From: Rhypophila decipiens
Lineage: Eukaryota > Ascomycota > Sordariomycetes > Sordariales > Naviculisporaceae
Reading direction: 5' to 3'
Assembly: GCA_033297075.1 (NCBI GenBank)
Contig: MU858046.1
Span: 558,001 to 622,000, forward strand
DNA length: 64,000 bases
Part shown: positions 12,701-24,423 of the stretch, piece by piece
Position numbering within the stretch: position 1 is the stretch's first letter
Layout: each line of letters opens with the position of its first letter
Made by a program: the position numbers and the translations under genes
The notes under the pieces: generated by a model
Told to the model about the DNA's origin: nothing
Database searches by the model: none
The model's input: the letters and a program-made list of their open reading frames with translations, nothing else

Positions 12701-13881
12701 TTCTCAGCCGGTATTTTATCGTTACTCCAACTTCCGCCGGGGTCCTGGCTCCGAATATTCCATCAATCCACTTGACGATGGACGGTGACGGCAGAGATTC
12801 GAAAACCCCACATGCGGGACCCTTTGAGCCTCCCCCTCAACAGATCGTGGGGTGATTACATCACGGTCCCGCACCACCATTGACCGCAATGAGTGCTGTT
12901 CCCCTGACCCTGAATGGAGACTGCTGATTCTGTTGATACCGCCGGGTTCTTCACTTTCTTCTGTGCACGCGACAGCCCTGAGAAGACATGGACGGGGAAC
13001 AAAGGTGATGATGATCCAAGTGGAAGGGTTGTTCCCCCACAGAGTCAGACTGACCTTGATTGAGACACAGCCCGTTTATATTGAGCTTTGTGGAGGGGGG
13101 CCTGTACCGCTGCTCCTGCAGTTGGGCGCGGGGGTTGCCGCAAACCTTCTTCATTCACAGCCATTCACAGCAGCTGCTGGATTCACCCTCACGAGGGCGG
13201 AAAATATTCTGTGTCGTTTTCTGAGAGAGATTTTTGCGCATGCAGGGCTTGTAAGTGGTTGAAAGTAAGTGTCCGAAGGACAAGAGAGAAAAAAATATCT
13301 CACCTCTCACCTGAAAATCTGACGGATATCGTGACCGGTTGGTCACGAGGTCAAAACATGATTGATTTCCAAAAAAAAAGTCTCACCTGTGACCTTTGAA
13401 ACTGGAATTCCAAACCCTTGGTGCTTCCATTTTCTTGGCTCGCGGGACATGAACGCCACCGTCATCGCGGTCACCGCCATTCAGTGGGGGGGAGGTTACC
13501 GGTGTGTGAACCGGGCCAGTTCCGCACGGAATGGCGGGGCGGGGTCCCTGTTGATTCCAGCCACCATGTGCCAGCCCAAAGATCGCGGGGGTCCACCCCC
13601 GAAACATGACAGCCCGTGTTACCCACCATAATCCGTAAGCCGGTGAAGTTCCGGTCATTTTGCTCCACTTCCGGCCAGGGGAGCCGCCAGGGAAGGTTCC
13701 CTTCTACCCGACTCCCGTGCTCAACCCGGCAGCCGAACGGAATTAGGATCGGTCAGGTAAGTGAACACAACCGACCGAGGAACGACCATACATCATTTTG
13801 TTCCATCTCTTACCGAACGATCAGGCACAGAGGTCCAACAAAACGTCTGGTTATCCAAGTACCCAGCAACAAAGTCCACAC
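9723..13881. other. 4.2-kb gene-poor stretch with the promoter of the TamA-like gene
   Basis: No recognisable protein was found on either strand. One ATG-initiated frame of 185 codons (10702-10145, minus strand) lies about 420 nt upstream of the regulator start. It resembles nothing I know and could be leader sequence. A TATATAAGAG element with an imperfect CTACCTAGATAGGTA palindrome is at about 10707-10730. A CT-rich microsatellite lies at about 12560-12590. A long regulated promoter or a non-coding transcript is possible but unproven. Confidence 0.4.
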
Positions 13882-15094
13882 ATGGAGACCCCAGACTTCA
13901 CCTTCGTCGTCGACCATCCTATACGTCGAATATGTGAAGATGGAGAGCAGGGAGCGGCCCGAAACACAAGGGAAATAGCCTCTCGCATAGCAGAGATCCA
14001 TCTCCTAGCAATGGACTCGAACCCTCTCCTGCACGCCCAGTTTCCCACCGCCGAAAGCCTTGCAAACCTTTGCAGGTTCTTGGTGGATCCCTACGAGGCG
14101 GTGCTTGCGAGTGAATATACTTCTCTCTTGGCCCAAGATCTAGGATCCACGGCCGATGAGCTAGGAGACGGTGGGATTCTGGTCGCGCGAAAGTCGGCCC
14201 CGTCTCAGCAGGCGCCCGGCGGAGCAGAACTGGGGGAGATTGTCGGGTTTGCAACATGGGAATACAGCCCTGGCGCCGAGGCTGCTCCTTCGCACCATGG
14301 CAGCGACAGTCGCGATGAAAATGCCAACAGCGCGCATAAACTCGAGACCGAAATCTCGAACCACGTCGAGGGATGTCGCAAGGAATATCTCGACACGTAC
14401 GCTAGGCTCTCCACCGAGGCCAAGGAGACATGTTTTGGGGGCCAGGAATGCTACCGTATGTTTTCGATATTTTGCTTCACTGCTATCAAGTGCCGCTTTT
14501 CCTTTTTGGGTTCTTCTAGGCCCTTGTCTTCCCCTTGCCTTGGGATCTAGGCATACACTAGTGCCTACTACATTACAACATACCTAATCCTTCATATCTT
14601 TACGACCTGCCTTCGTATCCACGCATCTAGCCTTTCGTCGTCGATCCTGAATGCTGATTTATCCATTTACGCCCGACGGAGGAGGGCTGAGTATAGAGAT
14701 CTCCTTTGTCTGCACAGACCCAAGATACCAAGGCAAAGGGGCCGGGTCGGCCCTGACGCGCAAAGTCCTGGAGCTGGCACAACAAGGTCCTCGCTTGTCA
14801 GGCAGAAGAACAAAACTTCCGGTATATCTGGAAAGTACCTTGCTGGCAGTCCCCATGTACGAGCGGTTAGGATTCAAAGCGCTTGGTTCATTTGAAATGA
14901 AGATCCCATCTTCATCAAAGTCCTCTCCGTCAAAACTACCCCATTCTCGAGTCGGGGAATCGTCAAGCACTAAAGATGGAGGAGGTATCCATATTGATCC
15001 GACTCTCCCGGATGTCTCTCTCTCAACTGACTCGACTGATGAGAGGAGCTCCATGATCACATACAAAGAGATTTGTATGGTCTGGCACCCGTAG
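13882..15094 (+). CDS. GNAT-family N-acetyltransferase
   Basis: Transfers an acetyl group from acetyl-CoA to an unknown amine, probably in the cytosol. Exon 1 is 13882-14455 and exon 2 is 14697-15094, with a 241-nt intron (donor GTATGT; branch TGCTGAT; acceptor TATAG), giving 323 aa. Exon 2 carries the acetyl-CoA motif A: SFVCTDPRYQGKGAGSAL, with the Q-G-K-G-A-G pyrophosphate loop. Motif B-like text follows: PVYLESTLLAVPMYERLGF, then YKEICMVWHP at the C-terminus, the usual ending of this fungal subfamily. The acceptor is the least certain point. A TGA at 14648 closes the frame just upstream, so exon 2 must begin after it; two other AG sites (ending 14681 and 14684) would add four to five residues. 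A low-complexity insert separates motif A from the C-terminal strand. The substrate is unknown. Confidence 0.82.
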
Positions 15095-15416
15095 TGCCTA
15101 ATCTTGAGAGCATATTTATCAAATGGATCTGGATATGGAGTATCTAATGCGTTGTTATGGTACCCGTGTCCTGGAAGCAATGTTCGTGCAAAGGTCTCGG
15201 CGCATGTGGCATCAAGTATCGCGTATATCCGTAACCCAGGCGACATTCTGAATGTACAGAGGGCCCTTCAACAACCTCCTTCCATATTGTCGGTGCCGAT
15301 CATTCCAGTTCGAGTGCTAACTTGACGTGTTTTGATTGCCCGCCTGTTCTTCCATTTCGGGATGCTATAATCTAATATGCAGAAACAACGGTACCTAGAC
15401 AGCAGAGCCAGCCCTC
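15095..15416. other. Short intergenic, convergent 3' flanks
   Basis: It lies between the stops of the acetyltransferase (+) and a Zn2Cys6 regulator (-). No feature was seen other than presumed 3' UTRs. Confidence 0.5.
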
Positions 15417-16981
15417 CTATGGTTTCCAGTAAGAAGTCCCAGACTGCTGTCCCAGTAGTCCATGCCCATGTCCATGCCCATGCCCATGTCCCAAACCATG
15501 CGTTACAGGAGAAAGTGTACTGTGTTGTGAGATGGAATGTTCCGCCACCGGCGAACTCGTAGGTGCAGAAAGAAACAAGCCCGCAGCGGCCTCCATCCCC
15601 ACAACGTGCAGATTCTGCGCATCTTCCCGCTCCAGCAGCAACTGGCAAGGTGTAGCAATCCAATCCGCCCATTTGTTGTTGTGTCCATGTCCGAAATATC
15701 CCGACAACAGGGTAAGCAAGTAATGTCCCGAGCTGCCGCAAAACATCCAGACACTATCGCGGGCGTAATGCATTGCGACAAAGTAATACCCCAGCACGGC
15801 GAGGGCCTCGGGTCTTGCGGATTCTAATAGCTCGACAAATGTCTCCCCTACCAGTACTGGCCAGGATAGCAAGACATGGGACCGGTTTTCGAGGTTACAA
15901 GTCGGGTGTTGTGGTAGTTGTAGATGTCCGTCGATGACAAACTGGAGTAAATCGATGGCCTTGAGGATTTGATCGAGGGCCTCGTTTCGTAGGTCGGGGA
16001 CGAGAAGAATCCGGCGTCGGAGGTCGTCGCATTCGTGGCCCCTTTGTCCTCCTAACCAGGGTGGTGGCCGTCCTATCATCTCCAGAACGGGGGAAATCTC
16101 GCTCTCGGCAAGTTCATGTCTATGCCCGTCTAGTAAACGATTCACGCCTCTGTGTAGCCGTAGATAAGTCAAAAACCTCGCCAGCGCGGCAGAAAAATCG
16201 TGGTCTCGGTGGGAGAGCATCTCGCTTAGGGACTGAATGCCCACCAGCAAAGAGAAGAGATACACCGAGACGAGGTTACCTCTTGATCGCTGTAAATATC
16301 CCCCCACAGCCGTAACATCGAGGCTGTTAAATAAATGGAGAGCCCGTGATTGTAGATGCATAGCCTGGGCCTGGTAAAACGCGCTACTCTCGGGGCGTAG
16401 GAAACACAAATGTCGAGCTGAGACGGAGAGGATCTGGTACATCAGAAACGGTTCCCTAAGAGCGTGTTGCACCGAAGCTGTTTTTATAACCTCGCCGCTT
16501 ATTTCCGGGTAACAAGCCGAGATCATCATGCTGTCTGTGATAAAGTGGTGGAAGAGTTCCATGTGGCCCATGTTGACTTCTTGGAGACCGCCCAGCGTAA
16601 ATTGTGGTATTTCCCCTGAACCGGGTCCCCCGTAGATAAGTCCGGCTGTGGTGGGGTTGCTTGAAGATGTTGCGTAACTTGACATGGGCGGGCTTGCTGA
16701 TACGGAGAGATTTCTCGGGCCTCCTTCTGACGCTGTGGGCGAGTGGCCTGCTGTGCTGGTGCCGTCGCTTCCGCTGTGTGCTGGGTATGAACAGTCCCTC
16801 TCGGCGGTTGTGCAGTTTATGCAATTCGGACGGGTTTCGTCGCACTATAAGAGATGATGGATGTTAGCTCAAATTATTTCTGTAGTCTGAGGTTGTTTGG
16901 GTGCTGCTTCTTCACCTTGATATGCCGTCGTTTGCACTCCAAGCAACCTCTCCTGGACTTCTTGTGCCGTCTTCGCATCAT
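15417..16981 (-). CDS. Zn2Cys6 transcription factor with His-Gly tail
   Basis: Predicted nuclear DNA-binding regulator of 497 aa. Exon 1 (16981-16916) encodes only 22 residues; a 71-nt intron (16845-16915, GTGAAG to TATAG) splits the zinc cluster. Spliced, the cluster is CLECKRRHIKCDETRPNCINC...C, with Cys 13, 16, 23, 30, 33 and 40 in perfect CX2CX6CX6CX2CX6C spacing, preceded by a basic MMRRRHKKSRRG. The remainder (GHMELFHHFITDSMMIS, then EPFLMYQILSVSARHLCFL) is the helical domain found in UPC2-like fungal regulators, which often control sterol or secondary metabolism. The C-terminus has an alternating His-Gly run. The start is the first of two adjacent ATGs; TAA lies four codons upstream in frame. 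Targets are unknown. The UPC2-like grouping is by general wording only. Confidence 0.87.
15461..15490 (-). repeat. Hexanucleotide repeat coding (His-Gly)n
   Basis: Five imperfect CATGCC/CATGTC units on the + strand read on the minus strand as alternating Gly and His near the C-terminus of the regulator. Unit variants differ by one C/T change. Confidence 0.85.
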
Positions 16982-17944
16982 CTTGTTGTTTTAGATATCT
17001 CGAACTCGTGTTCTCTGTGATGGCAACTGGCAACACAACAGAGGAACCGTGCATGGAGCGCTGCTCAAGTGGCAGGCGAGATGTAGGTGGGCAATCCAAG
17101 TATGAACCGGCGAAGAACTCGAGGACGATAGGAAAGGGGGAGCTAAACAAACAACAAGATCACATCATATTTCTAAGAAACGAGGTTCGTATACGTGCAG
17201 GATGGTGATGGTATTTCTGGATTTCCTTTTAGTCAAATGAAAATGCCTAGGCTTCTAGAAGTGCCTTTGTTTATGATGCTATAATTTTGCTGTCCTGATA
17301 TAAGGTGTTAGGACCAAGGTATAGGGGACGCATGTAGACAGTGACACAAAAGTAGCTAGCCTGAGGCGGCGGAAACTGACCGGATGTTGCCGCAGGCTTC
17401 CAACACTGCAACGATTACCAACGGACGGAGCAAAGTCCTACCAACGCCCCACGAAGTCTACGCCGCTCACGAAAGCCACGCAACTTCAGGCGGCTCCGAG
17501 GCCGAGAAACGACCTGCCTTCCATTGATCATCTGTTCGACCAGGTTAGAGGTTTTCGATGGTGTGGGCTCTGATTCTACAGTTAGAAACGTGGGTGGGAT
17601 CCTGTGACGAAAATGCGGCCTAGCGGCGAAGCTCGACAAGGTCGATTCGAGAAGGCGGAAGATCGGTGGGTCGGAGGAGCCAAGAGCCGGGGTGAAAGCA
17701 CAAGGTCTTCGCAGATTCTCAATTATATCATGCGTCTAGGAATCTTCCTTGGCGCAAAATGAATGCGTGTGCTGGCAAGACAGAACGATACTTGCCTGTT
17801 TGACATGATCAATTCATGCTATCCGTGCTTTGCGGCTGTCTAGCAGGATAGGGCGTCAAGATAGGAGGGTTGGAGCCGTTGGCTGTACGTTCACCGCTTG
17901 GTGATGCTGGTACTGAGAATAACCAACCACTCGGAAGACGACCG
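16982..17944. other. Promoter region of the Zn2Cys6 regulator
   Basis: It separates the 5' end of the regulator from the stop of the OB-fold gene, both on the minus strand. No gene was recognised. It should contain the promoter of the former and the 3' UTR of the latter. Confidence 0.45.
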
Positions 17945-19311
17945 TTACTGTGAGTCGAGCGGTGGCCGATCCCACGGCGCAGCAGCTTTCTTTTTGTTAG
18001 TTCTTCGGGACCTGCCATCCGCAACAAAGTGCAGAACCCAGTCCCAGACTCTCGACGTCTTGGCAAGCTGTGGGTGTCCAGCGGGCTTCAAGTCGGCGCC
18101 ACTGTAATAGCCACCATAATCTTGTGCATCAAGACGTGTTCGATAGAGAAGGTGGATTCGGGTCAAGTCCTTGCGCAGGCTAGATCCGTACACCTTGTTC
18201 AGAAAGGAGTTGAGGGCGACATTCTGAATCAAAACGACATCGGCGCAACGCAGTCCAGCCAGTGTGCTTTCGGCGACTGTGCTGTGGGGGGCGAGCCAAA
18301 ATGTCACGGCGAAGCCAGCCTTGGTGTCATCACCAACAAGCACCTCTACCAAGGTCCGTGTCCCCCACCGTGTTTGGACCTCGCGGGGCTGGGAGATGGA
18401 TATAATGCCGACAATCAGATTGCACGTCATGGTCTGTGGCTGGATCCCGGTGATATAGGCCGCTGACGGAAGGTCTTTGAGATTCCTGATATCGGCCGTC
18501 GGAGATAGCAGGGGTGGTTTCGCCGACGGGGCCTGGGAGAAGCTATCGCCGCTCTGAAACGAGGTGCGGGAGGCGCTGTCGTCCGTCAGGAATGAAGTAG
18601 TGTCGAGGTCAGATTGTGATTGACTCCCGACAAGCTGAGACGACTTGACATTTTCATGGGCGGCAATGGAGTGTTCGTAGAACTGAGAAGCTATGCCACT
18701 TGCATCGGGCAGCAGATGCCCTGATCGTTGATGCGCGTGGACATCGGAATCATCGCCGCATGAAGAGGCAAAAGATAGGGATGCGGCACTGATGAACGGT
18801 GCTCCGGGGCCGAGTTCGAAACCGAAATCATGCGCCAGCTGGGAGAAGCCGGTGGGGATATGCTGTTTCTCGAGGGGTACTGACCTCCAGAGCGCATGCG
18901 CCGGAGCCGAGCTAGGTTCAGCATTGACAGATATGTGGCTCGACGGCGCTGTCCGGGCCCGATCGGACTGTCCTATGAACCGGGTTATTGGATGCTGGAA
19001 AGTGTCCAACAAGCCGTTTGGATCCCAGTTCAGCGTGCTTCCGTCAGGTGCGCCAGTGAAGATGATGACCTTCTCCATGTCAGTCATTGATGCTGTGTGA
19101 CGGTTCATGTTGTTAACCGACATGCAACAGTGCCGACTCAAGATGTCATAGACGTCCCTCTGGTGTCTAGAAATCCAAGTCAGTCATCCGAATGTCATGT
19201 TGTCATGTTTTATTTGTTCGGTTCAGCTTTCAAGTCGGATGAATGAGAGGTGACTAACAGGGACCAACTCGACCGGGATTTGTTGTGAGTTGAACCTGCA
19301 AGCCTGATCAT
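17945..19311 (-). CDS. OB-fold protein, probably nucleic-acid binding
   Basis: Exon 1 is 19311-19259 and exon 2 is 19166-17945, separated by a 92-nt intron (GTTAGT donor, CTGAC branch, TTCTAG acceptor). The 424-aa product reads through the junction as WSLHQRDVYDILSRHC. Residues 1-250 are low in complexity and Ser-rich. Residues of about 255-362 look like one OB fold: strands around TCNLIVGIISISQPREV, TLVEVLVGDDTKAGFAVTFWL and LRCADVVLIQNVAL, then a helix and a basic tail. The wording resembles RPA-related single-strand-binding modules (RPA, MEIOB and SHLD2 families), suggesting a role in DNA repair, meiosis or telomeres, but no specific family is recognised. The first exon rests on matching phase and splice signals only. 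The gene is divergent from ERG27. Confidence 0.65.
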
Positions 19312-20212
19312 GGTTGGTTCGTGGGTTCTGTTCGAGAACTGACCAAGAATTCTGCACGTGAACGGTGAGGCCTGCCCTGCCTGTTCCAACACCAGTCTTG
19401 GTGTCTTCCTGACGGGAGGGAATCGGGGTTCTTTTAAAGTTTTGGCAACCAAACTCCAGCCAAGATCAGCCCGGTATACACAGAAATGGGCAAATCCGGG
19501 GCAGGCTGGACAGGGGATCGTAAGCCGTATTGATTCTGATCCGAAGCAGAGTCCGACAGGATTACGTGCATTGAGATTCCGAGGGTTTGTCACCGTCACC
19601 AGTCGTGATGTTCGGACCCCGGTGCCTATTTTGGAGTGCTATCTCCTTTTGGCGATAATGTCCTGAGATGATGACTGACGGGCGAGTCCGACGCTGACGG
19701 TTCAATGTTGTCGTGCAGCCGAACTGACGTCGGAGAGCGACAGAACACCACTAAGGTATGCTAGAAAGAGCCGCAAGTCAAGGTTGGAGTGCCTAATTTG
19801 ACTACCGCAGTTTGGTGGTTCTCAGATTCCCAGTAGAGTGGTTCGGGAGCTGAAGGTGTTTTGAGTTCCGCTACTGCTGTGCCCAGGGCCATTTATAGGG
19901 CCCCCCGCCTTGTCTGCTCGCTTTCCATTGCCGACCTGTGCGGCCCGCAATCGCGTGTAATTTCCTTCCCGCCAGCTCAGCAGAGGTACCCCCCGGTATT
20001 GAAAGATTTCTTTGACATCACCAGAAAACTCCACGACCCGAAGAACTCAGCTCGATGATGTGACGCTGTGACAGGATCCCTGAACAAACAAACATCCACG
20101 CCACACGCAGACACCTCGGGAAACACAGATACAGATACCCATTCTTCGTTTTAGCCGCATCCAAGTTTCATCGATCACACATCCCGAATCTACATAAACA
20201 AATCGGTTCCCA
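19312..20212. other. Divergent promoter region, OB-fold gene and ERG27
   Basis: A 0.9-kb space lies between two start codons facing away from each other. No ORF of interest and no clear TATA element were seen. It should contain both promoters. Confidence 0.5.
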
Positions 20213-21682
20213 ATGGCTCCCGCCCCATGGGATTCGATTCCTCCCCAAGACAAACTGTTTGTCTTGGTGACCGGTGCAAATAGGTGAGCATATCTCCTAC
20301 TGCCCCCCGAGCTTCAAAAAGCCCCGGTACGTCCGCTAATCAACAAGATCACCGACAGCGGCATTGGCTTCGGCATCGGCGAACGCCTGATCGACGAGTT
20401 CCTCACGACACGGCCCCTGACGGCCCACCTCGTCCTGATCCCCACGACGCGCAGCGAAAGCAAATCAGCCCTCACGATCAGCGGCTTACGGGAACACGCA
20501 AAGAAATTCGCGACCACCTCCAAAGCACTAAGGTCACGAGTCGGCCCAAGCTACAATCCCAGGGACGCAACTAAACGCGTCCATCTCCTGAGCATCCAAA
20601 TCGACCTCTGCCAGTTTACGAGTATTCGCAAGGCCGCAGACCAGCTCATCAACGGCACCTTGACGAGCATCTACCAAGATGACGACTTTTTCGAATCCCT
20701 CCAAGACATCAAGATACCCCGTCTCGACGCCGTGATCTTCAACGCCGGGATAGGAGGATGGTACGGGCTAGACTGGCCCAAGGTCTTCCACAACATCTTC
20801 ACAAAGGGTCTTCTCCAGGCGACGACCTACCCAACATTCAAGGGCTCTCTCGGCGGGCACCTGACAAAACCACTCTCCAACACCAAATCAAAGGCGGCAA
20901 ACGAGGTCATGGGGGAGGTCTTTTGCGCCAACGTGTTCGGACACTACATGTTTGCGCACCGTCTTGTCCCGCTCTTGCAGAGAAAAGCCGACGTGAGCAA
21001 GACACTAAACCCGGGCCGAATCATCTGGGAAAGCAGCGTCGAGCCGGTCTGGAAGAACTTTGACCTGGAAGATTTCCAGGCCATCAAGAACCCGGCCGCA
21101 TACGAGAGCAGCAAGCGTCTAACCGATATCCTCGCCATCACGGCCACGCTCCCCGCTTGCCAGCCATTTGTCAAGAATTTCCTTCAGATCGATGATTCGG
21201 AGAAGAAGGACACGGCTATAGTGCCACCGAATCAGTATCTCGCCCATCCTGGGATTGTTCAAACGACAATCTTTCCCCTCGGCGCCTTCCTGTTCTTCTG
21301 GTACAAGGTCGTGCTCTATCTGGTCCGATGGATGGGGTCCCCCTGGCACTGCGTCACCTCGTACAATGGGGCTCTCTCCCCTGTCTGGCTCGCGCTCGAA
21401 CAGCAAGAAGCGCTGGACGCAGCTCATGCAGAGAGGTCGAAATGGGGCTCTGCCATTAATCGGTTAGGGCGCCAGCGGGCCAAGAAGGATGAAGTTGAGG
21501 GATGGGGCTGGGATGGCAAAGTCGAGTCTCCGTCTGTGACGCGGAAAATCACCGGTAGAAGGCCGGACGCGGTCGACTTGACTGAGGAGAGGCGAATCGA
21601 GTTTGAGGCGCTGGGCGCGGAATGCTGGCGCGAGATGGAGAGGTTACGGAAGGAGTGGGAGTCACGATTGAATGAGGTCTAA
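20213..21682 (+). CDS. ERG27: 3-keto-steroid reductase (ergosterol C-4 demethylation)
   Basis: NADPH-dependent reduction of the 3-keto sterol left after C-4 demethylation in ergosterol synthesis, in the ER/lipid droplet complex with Erg25, Erg26 and Erg28. Exon 1 (20213-20283) and exon 2 (20359-21682) flank a 75-nt intron (GTGAGC, branch GCTAATC, ACAG) that interrupts the cofactor motif. Spliced, it reads TGANSGIG at residues 20-27, the short-chain dehydrogenase Rossmann signature. The catalytic YESSK is at 272-276, after NAGIGGWYG. The protein is 464 aa. LFFWYKVVLYLVRW (about residue 335) could associate with membranes, as expected for Erg27. The long C-terminal half with HPGIVQTTIFPL matches this subfamily rather than generic SDRs. 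It converges on the MFS gene. Confidence 0.93.
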
Positions 21683-22042
21683 TGCGAAGATTTGTGATGA
21701 CCGACTGACATTTCAGGTTAGTAATTAAGTCTGGGCTAGTTGTGATCTCACGACAGCTGCGGAGGGTATGGTCTCTGGTATGTCATTCATTGGATAATAC
21801 TAGCCTACCGCTATGTGGGGCTTCAAGGTGCTGTCAAACGCGTATGATGTTAAATATAATAACAAGGTATAATAATAAATAATGGTAATCCACCAGTTAG
21901 GAAGATAAATACAGAGAAATCAAAGAGCCAAACTTGCCCAGGTCCCAGTGATGAGAGAAAAGAAAAGAAACATCCAGCCCAGTCCAACCATCAGTTCATC
22001 CCAAGTACCAAAAAAACTGCTTTTGCCATCCCATCGTCCCAT
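21683..22042. other. Short intergenic, convergent 3' flanks
   Basis: It lies between the stops of ERG27 (+) and the MFS gene (-). An AT-rich patch at about 21850-21890 may carry polyadenylation signals. Nothing else was seen. Confidence 0.5.
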
Positions 22043-24423
22043 TCACACCGCCGCCGGGGCAATTTCGTCGCTCCTTCTGCCAACGCTCCTGTCATCGGAA
22101 TTCACCCGCTTGAGCTTGATCTTTTCCGCGCGCCCAAAGAGACCAAGAGTCAGGGGCGGGATCACAAACACCATAGCCACCACCGCATGAAAGATCAGTG
22201 CCTTGTCCATGTTGAACGGCGGATCCCCATCCGGCCCAGCCTTCAACGTTCCCGAGACGATAATGAATATACCACCCAGCAACTGTCCACCACTCAAAGC
22301 AATGGTGGACGTCACGGCCGGACTAATCGGGTGAGTGAGCTCGACCAAAAACTCCAGCACCACAGGCATAAGACTGAATGAGGAAGCGCCCAGCAGACAT
22401 AGCGCAACATACGGACCGGCCAGCCCGCCATCCTTGTACGTTTTGGGCATCCAGATGAAGACCAGGTAGCAAAGCCCGATGAGCGGCACGGCGATTCGAA
22501 TAGTAGTCAAATACGCCCTCTTCTTGCCGATCAAAGGGCTGAGTATGGCCGAGGTGACGAGACCAACCACTATCAGCACACCGCCACCTATTCCAGCCTC
22601 CTCGTCACTAAATCCCCACGGCGAAAGGACTTGAACGAGGATGGAAGAGATGGAGTTGAAGCACCCCACGTAGACGGAGAAGCTTGAGAAGATGATCCAG
22701 AACTCGAGATTCTTGAAGAGGATCGGGGCCGATTCTCGGAGATCTAGCTTTGGGGTCTCGTTGGAGCGAGATACCGGAGTTGGTGGGGCCGCGGGAATGA
22801 AGAAAGAGGGTAAGCAGGAGATGGTTGACTTGATTGGGGTAGAAGAAAATGGTTAGTTCGCTCTGAACATGAAGACGGGGAGAAGGGATGGCCATCGTAC
22901 AATGATAGAAACATAGAGAACCATTCTCGAGATGTCAGTCGGCGCCTGGACCCATAAAGGGACTATCAGTTGACCGAGAGCTGCCCCAAACGGGTTGGCG
23001 AGTGTTGTCAAAGCCGTGGCGGCTACACGACCCTCGGTCGTGAACCAAATGTCAGAGTACCGTGTTGGTGCGGCGAGCACAAAGGGCTGGGCTAGTCCTG
23101 TGAGAATCTGGCCGAACATGACGACCGGGAAATTGCCAACATCGCGGTTACTTGTTCCTGCATACCGAACCCAGTTGCCAACGAGGAGAAGTGCCGCAGA
23201 AGTGACGATAGACGGTTTTGGGCCGAGATGGAGCACGTAAATGACGACCGGCGTGATGACAACAAATGAGAAGAGGAAGGCTGTGCTGAGCCAGTTAATG
23301 ATGTTTTCGTTGTTGGCGTCTGTGCTGCCGAAGAAGTATTTGGCCGCATGCTCGGAAACGGGCGAGAAAGTGAGCCACTAAATTAAAGAATTTAAGTCAA
23401 CAAACAGTCAATGAATAAATATTAAGATTGTGATCCCACTTGGCTGCTCAAGGAAACTGTAGGACGAGCTTTACGGTCATCAATCGAGTGAACGACGTTT
23501 AGACACCGGCACCTAGCAAGGGCCGAGGCCATCCTTTCGGACCGGCAGTCGGGGGCTCTTGTTGCTGACGGGAGAAGCCGGTAGCTACTCCACCAGTTTG
23601 CCGACATGTCAAATCGGTGGCCGCCACTAGGCGGATCGGTCGTGACAAACTCCGGCCCGGCTTATATGCAGATTCACCCTTACAGGATGACCGAATACCG
23701 CTTGGCTTCATCCAATAATAGTCTTCGACGCAGCAGTGGTACGATGCCGTGGGGAGGACTGCCGCGAGACATGCATTTGAGTCCTCGCGAGCTGCAAGGC
23801 AATGTTCCCTCCCGAATGAGGACGGGGAAGCAGCCTTCAGAATATGAACCTGTCGTGAATTGGGATGGGAAGATGCAAGTTGTAGAGGAGAAAATTGTAA
23901 AACTCACATCCCAGCTCACTATGATGTTCATGAGCGTCAATTGCAACAACCCGAACCAGCGGCGCTTGTACACTCGGTACTCGCCCGACCATTCCTCCCC
24001 GGGTGGCGCACCGGACCCGGACGGCGCTGTCGTGTTTGTGGACCCCTTATCACCAAAACCCAAGGCTGAAAGGATGCGGCTTCTTTTTTCCCCATTTCCT
24101 CTGTTTCGTGAAGCCGTCGTGTTGGTTCCTGGCTCCTGCAACTCAATCTCGAAACTAGGGGTGTCGTCGTTCTCATTGCCCATCTTGTCTGATCGGTTCT
24201 TTTTGCCCGTTGGTGATGCATTATCGCCGCCGTTGAGTGCTTGCCATCCCGGTTCTCGTCCCGCAGCGCCGTTAACAACTCCTATCATTTCTGTAATGGG
24301 CTGCTTCTCCTCGATATCGTCAACTCTGTGGTCAGGACGACCAGAGATTGGCTGCCCTTGTTGGTACTGCTGGTTCACCGGCTTCTCTTTATAAGTGACA
24401 TCCTCGTCGTGCGGGGCGGCCAT
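22043..24423 (-). CDS. MFS transporter, SLC49 (FLVCR/DIRC2-like) type
   Basis: Predicted 12-helix membrane transporter of 592 aa. Exons are 24423-23908, 23377-22901 and 22828-22043, all joined in phase 0. The introns are 530 nt (23378-23907) and 72 nt (22829-22900). The N-terminal 150 residues are hydrophilic and disordered. Helix 1 starts at RWFGLLQLTLMNIIVSWD|WLTFSPVS across the first junction. Loops NENIINWLSTAF, NWVRYAG, TRYSDIWF and ALTTLANPFGAALGQLIVP are characteristic of the SLC49 family, whose animal members export haem or choline or act in lysosomes. Substrate and membrane in this fungus are unknown. The 530-nt first intron is exceptional for this window. The start is the first ATG in a frame open from 24441. 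Stop-to-stop spacing with ERG27 is about 360 bp. Confidence 0.88.

Noticed and set aside
13882..24423. Idea of a secondary-metabolite gene cluster
   Set aside because: A regulator, an acetyltransferase, a reductase and a transporter lie near each other, but the reductase is ERG27, the transporter is SLC49-like, and no backbone synthase is present.
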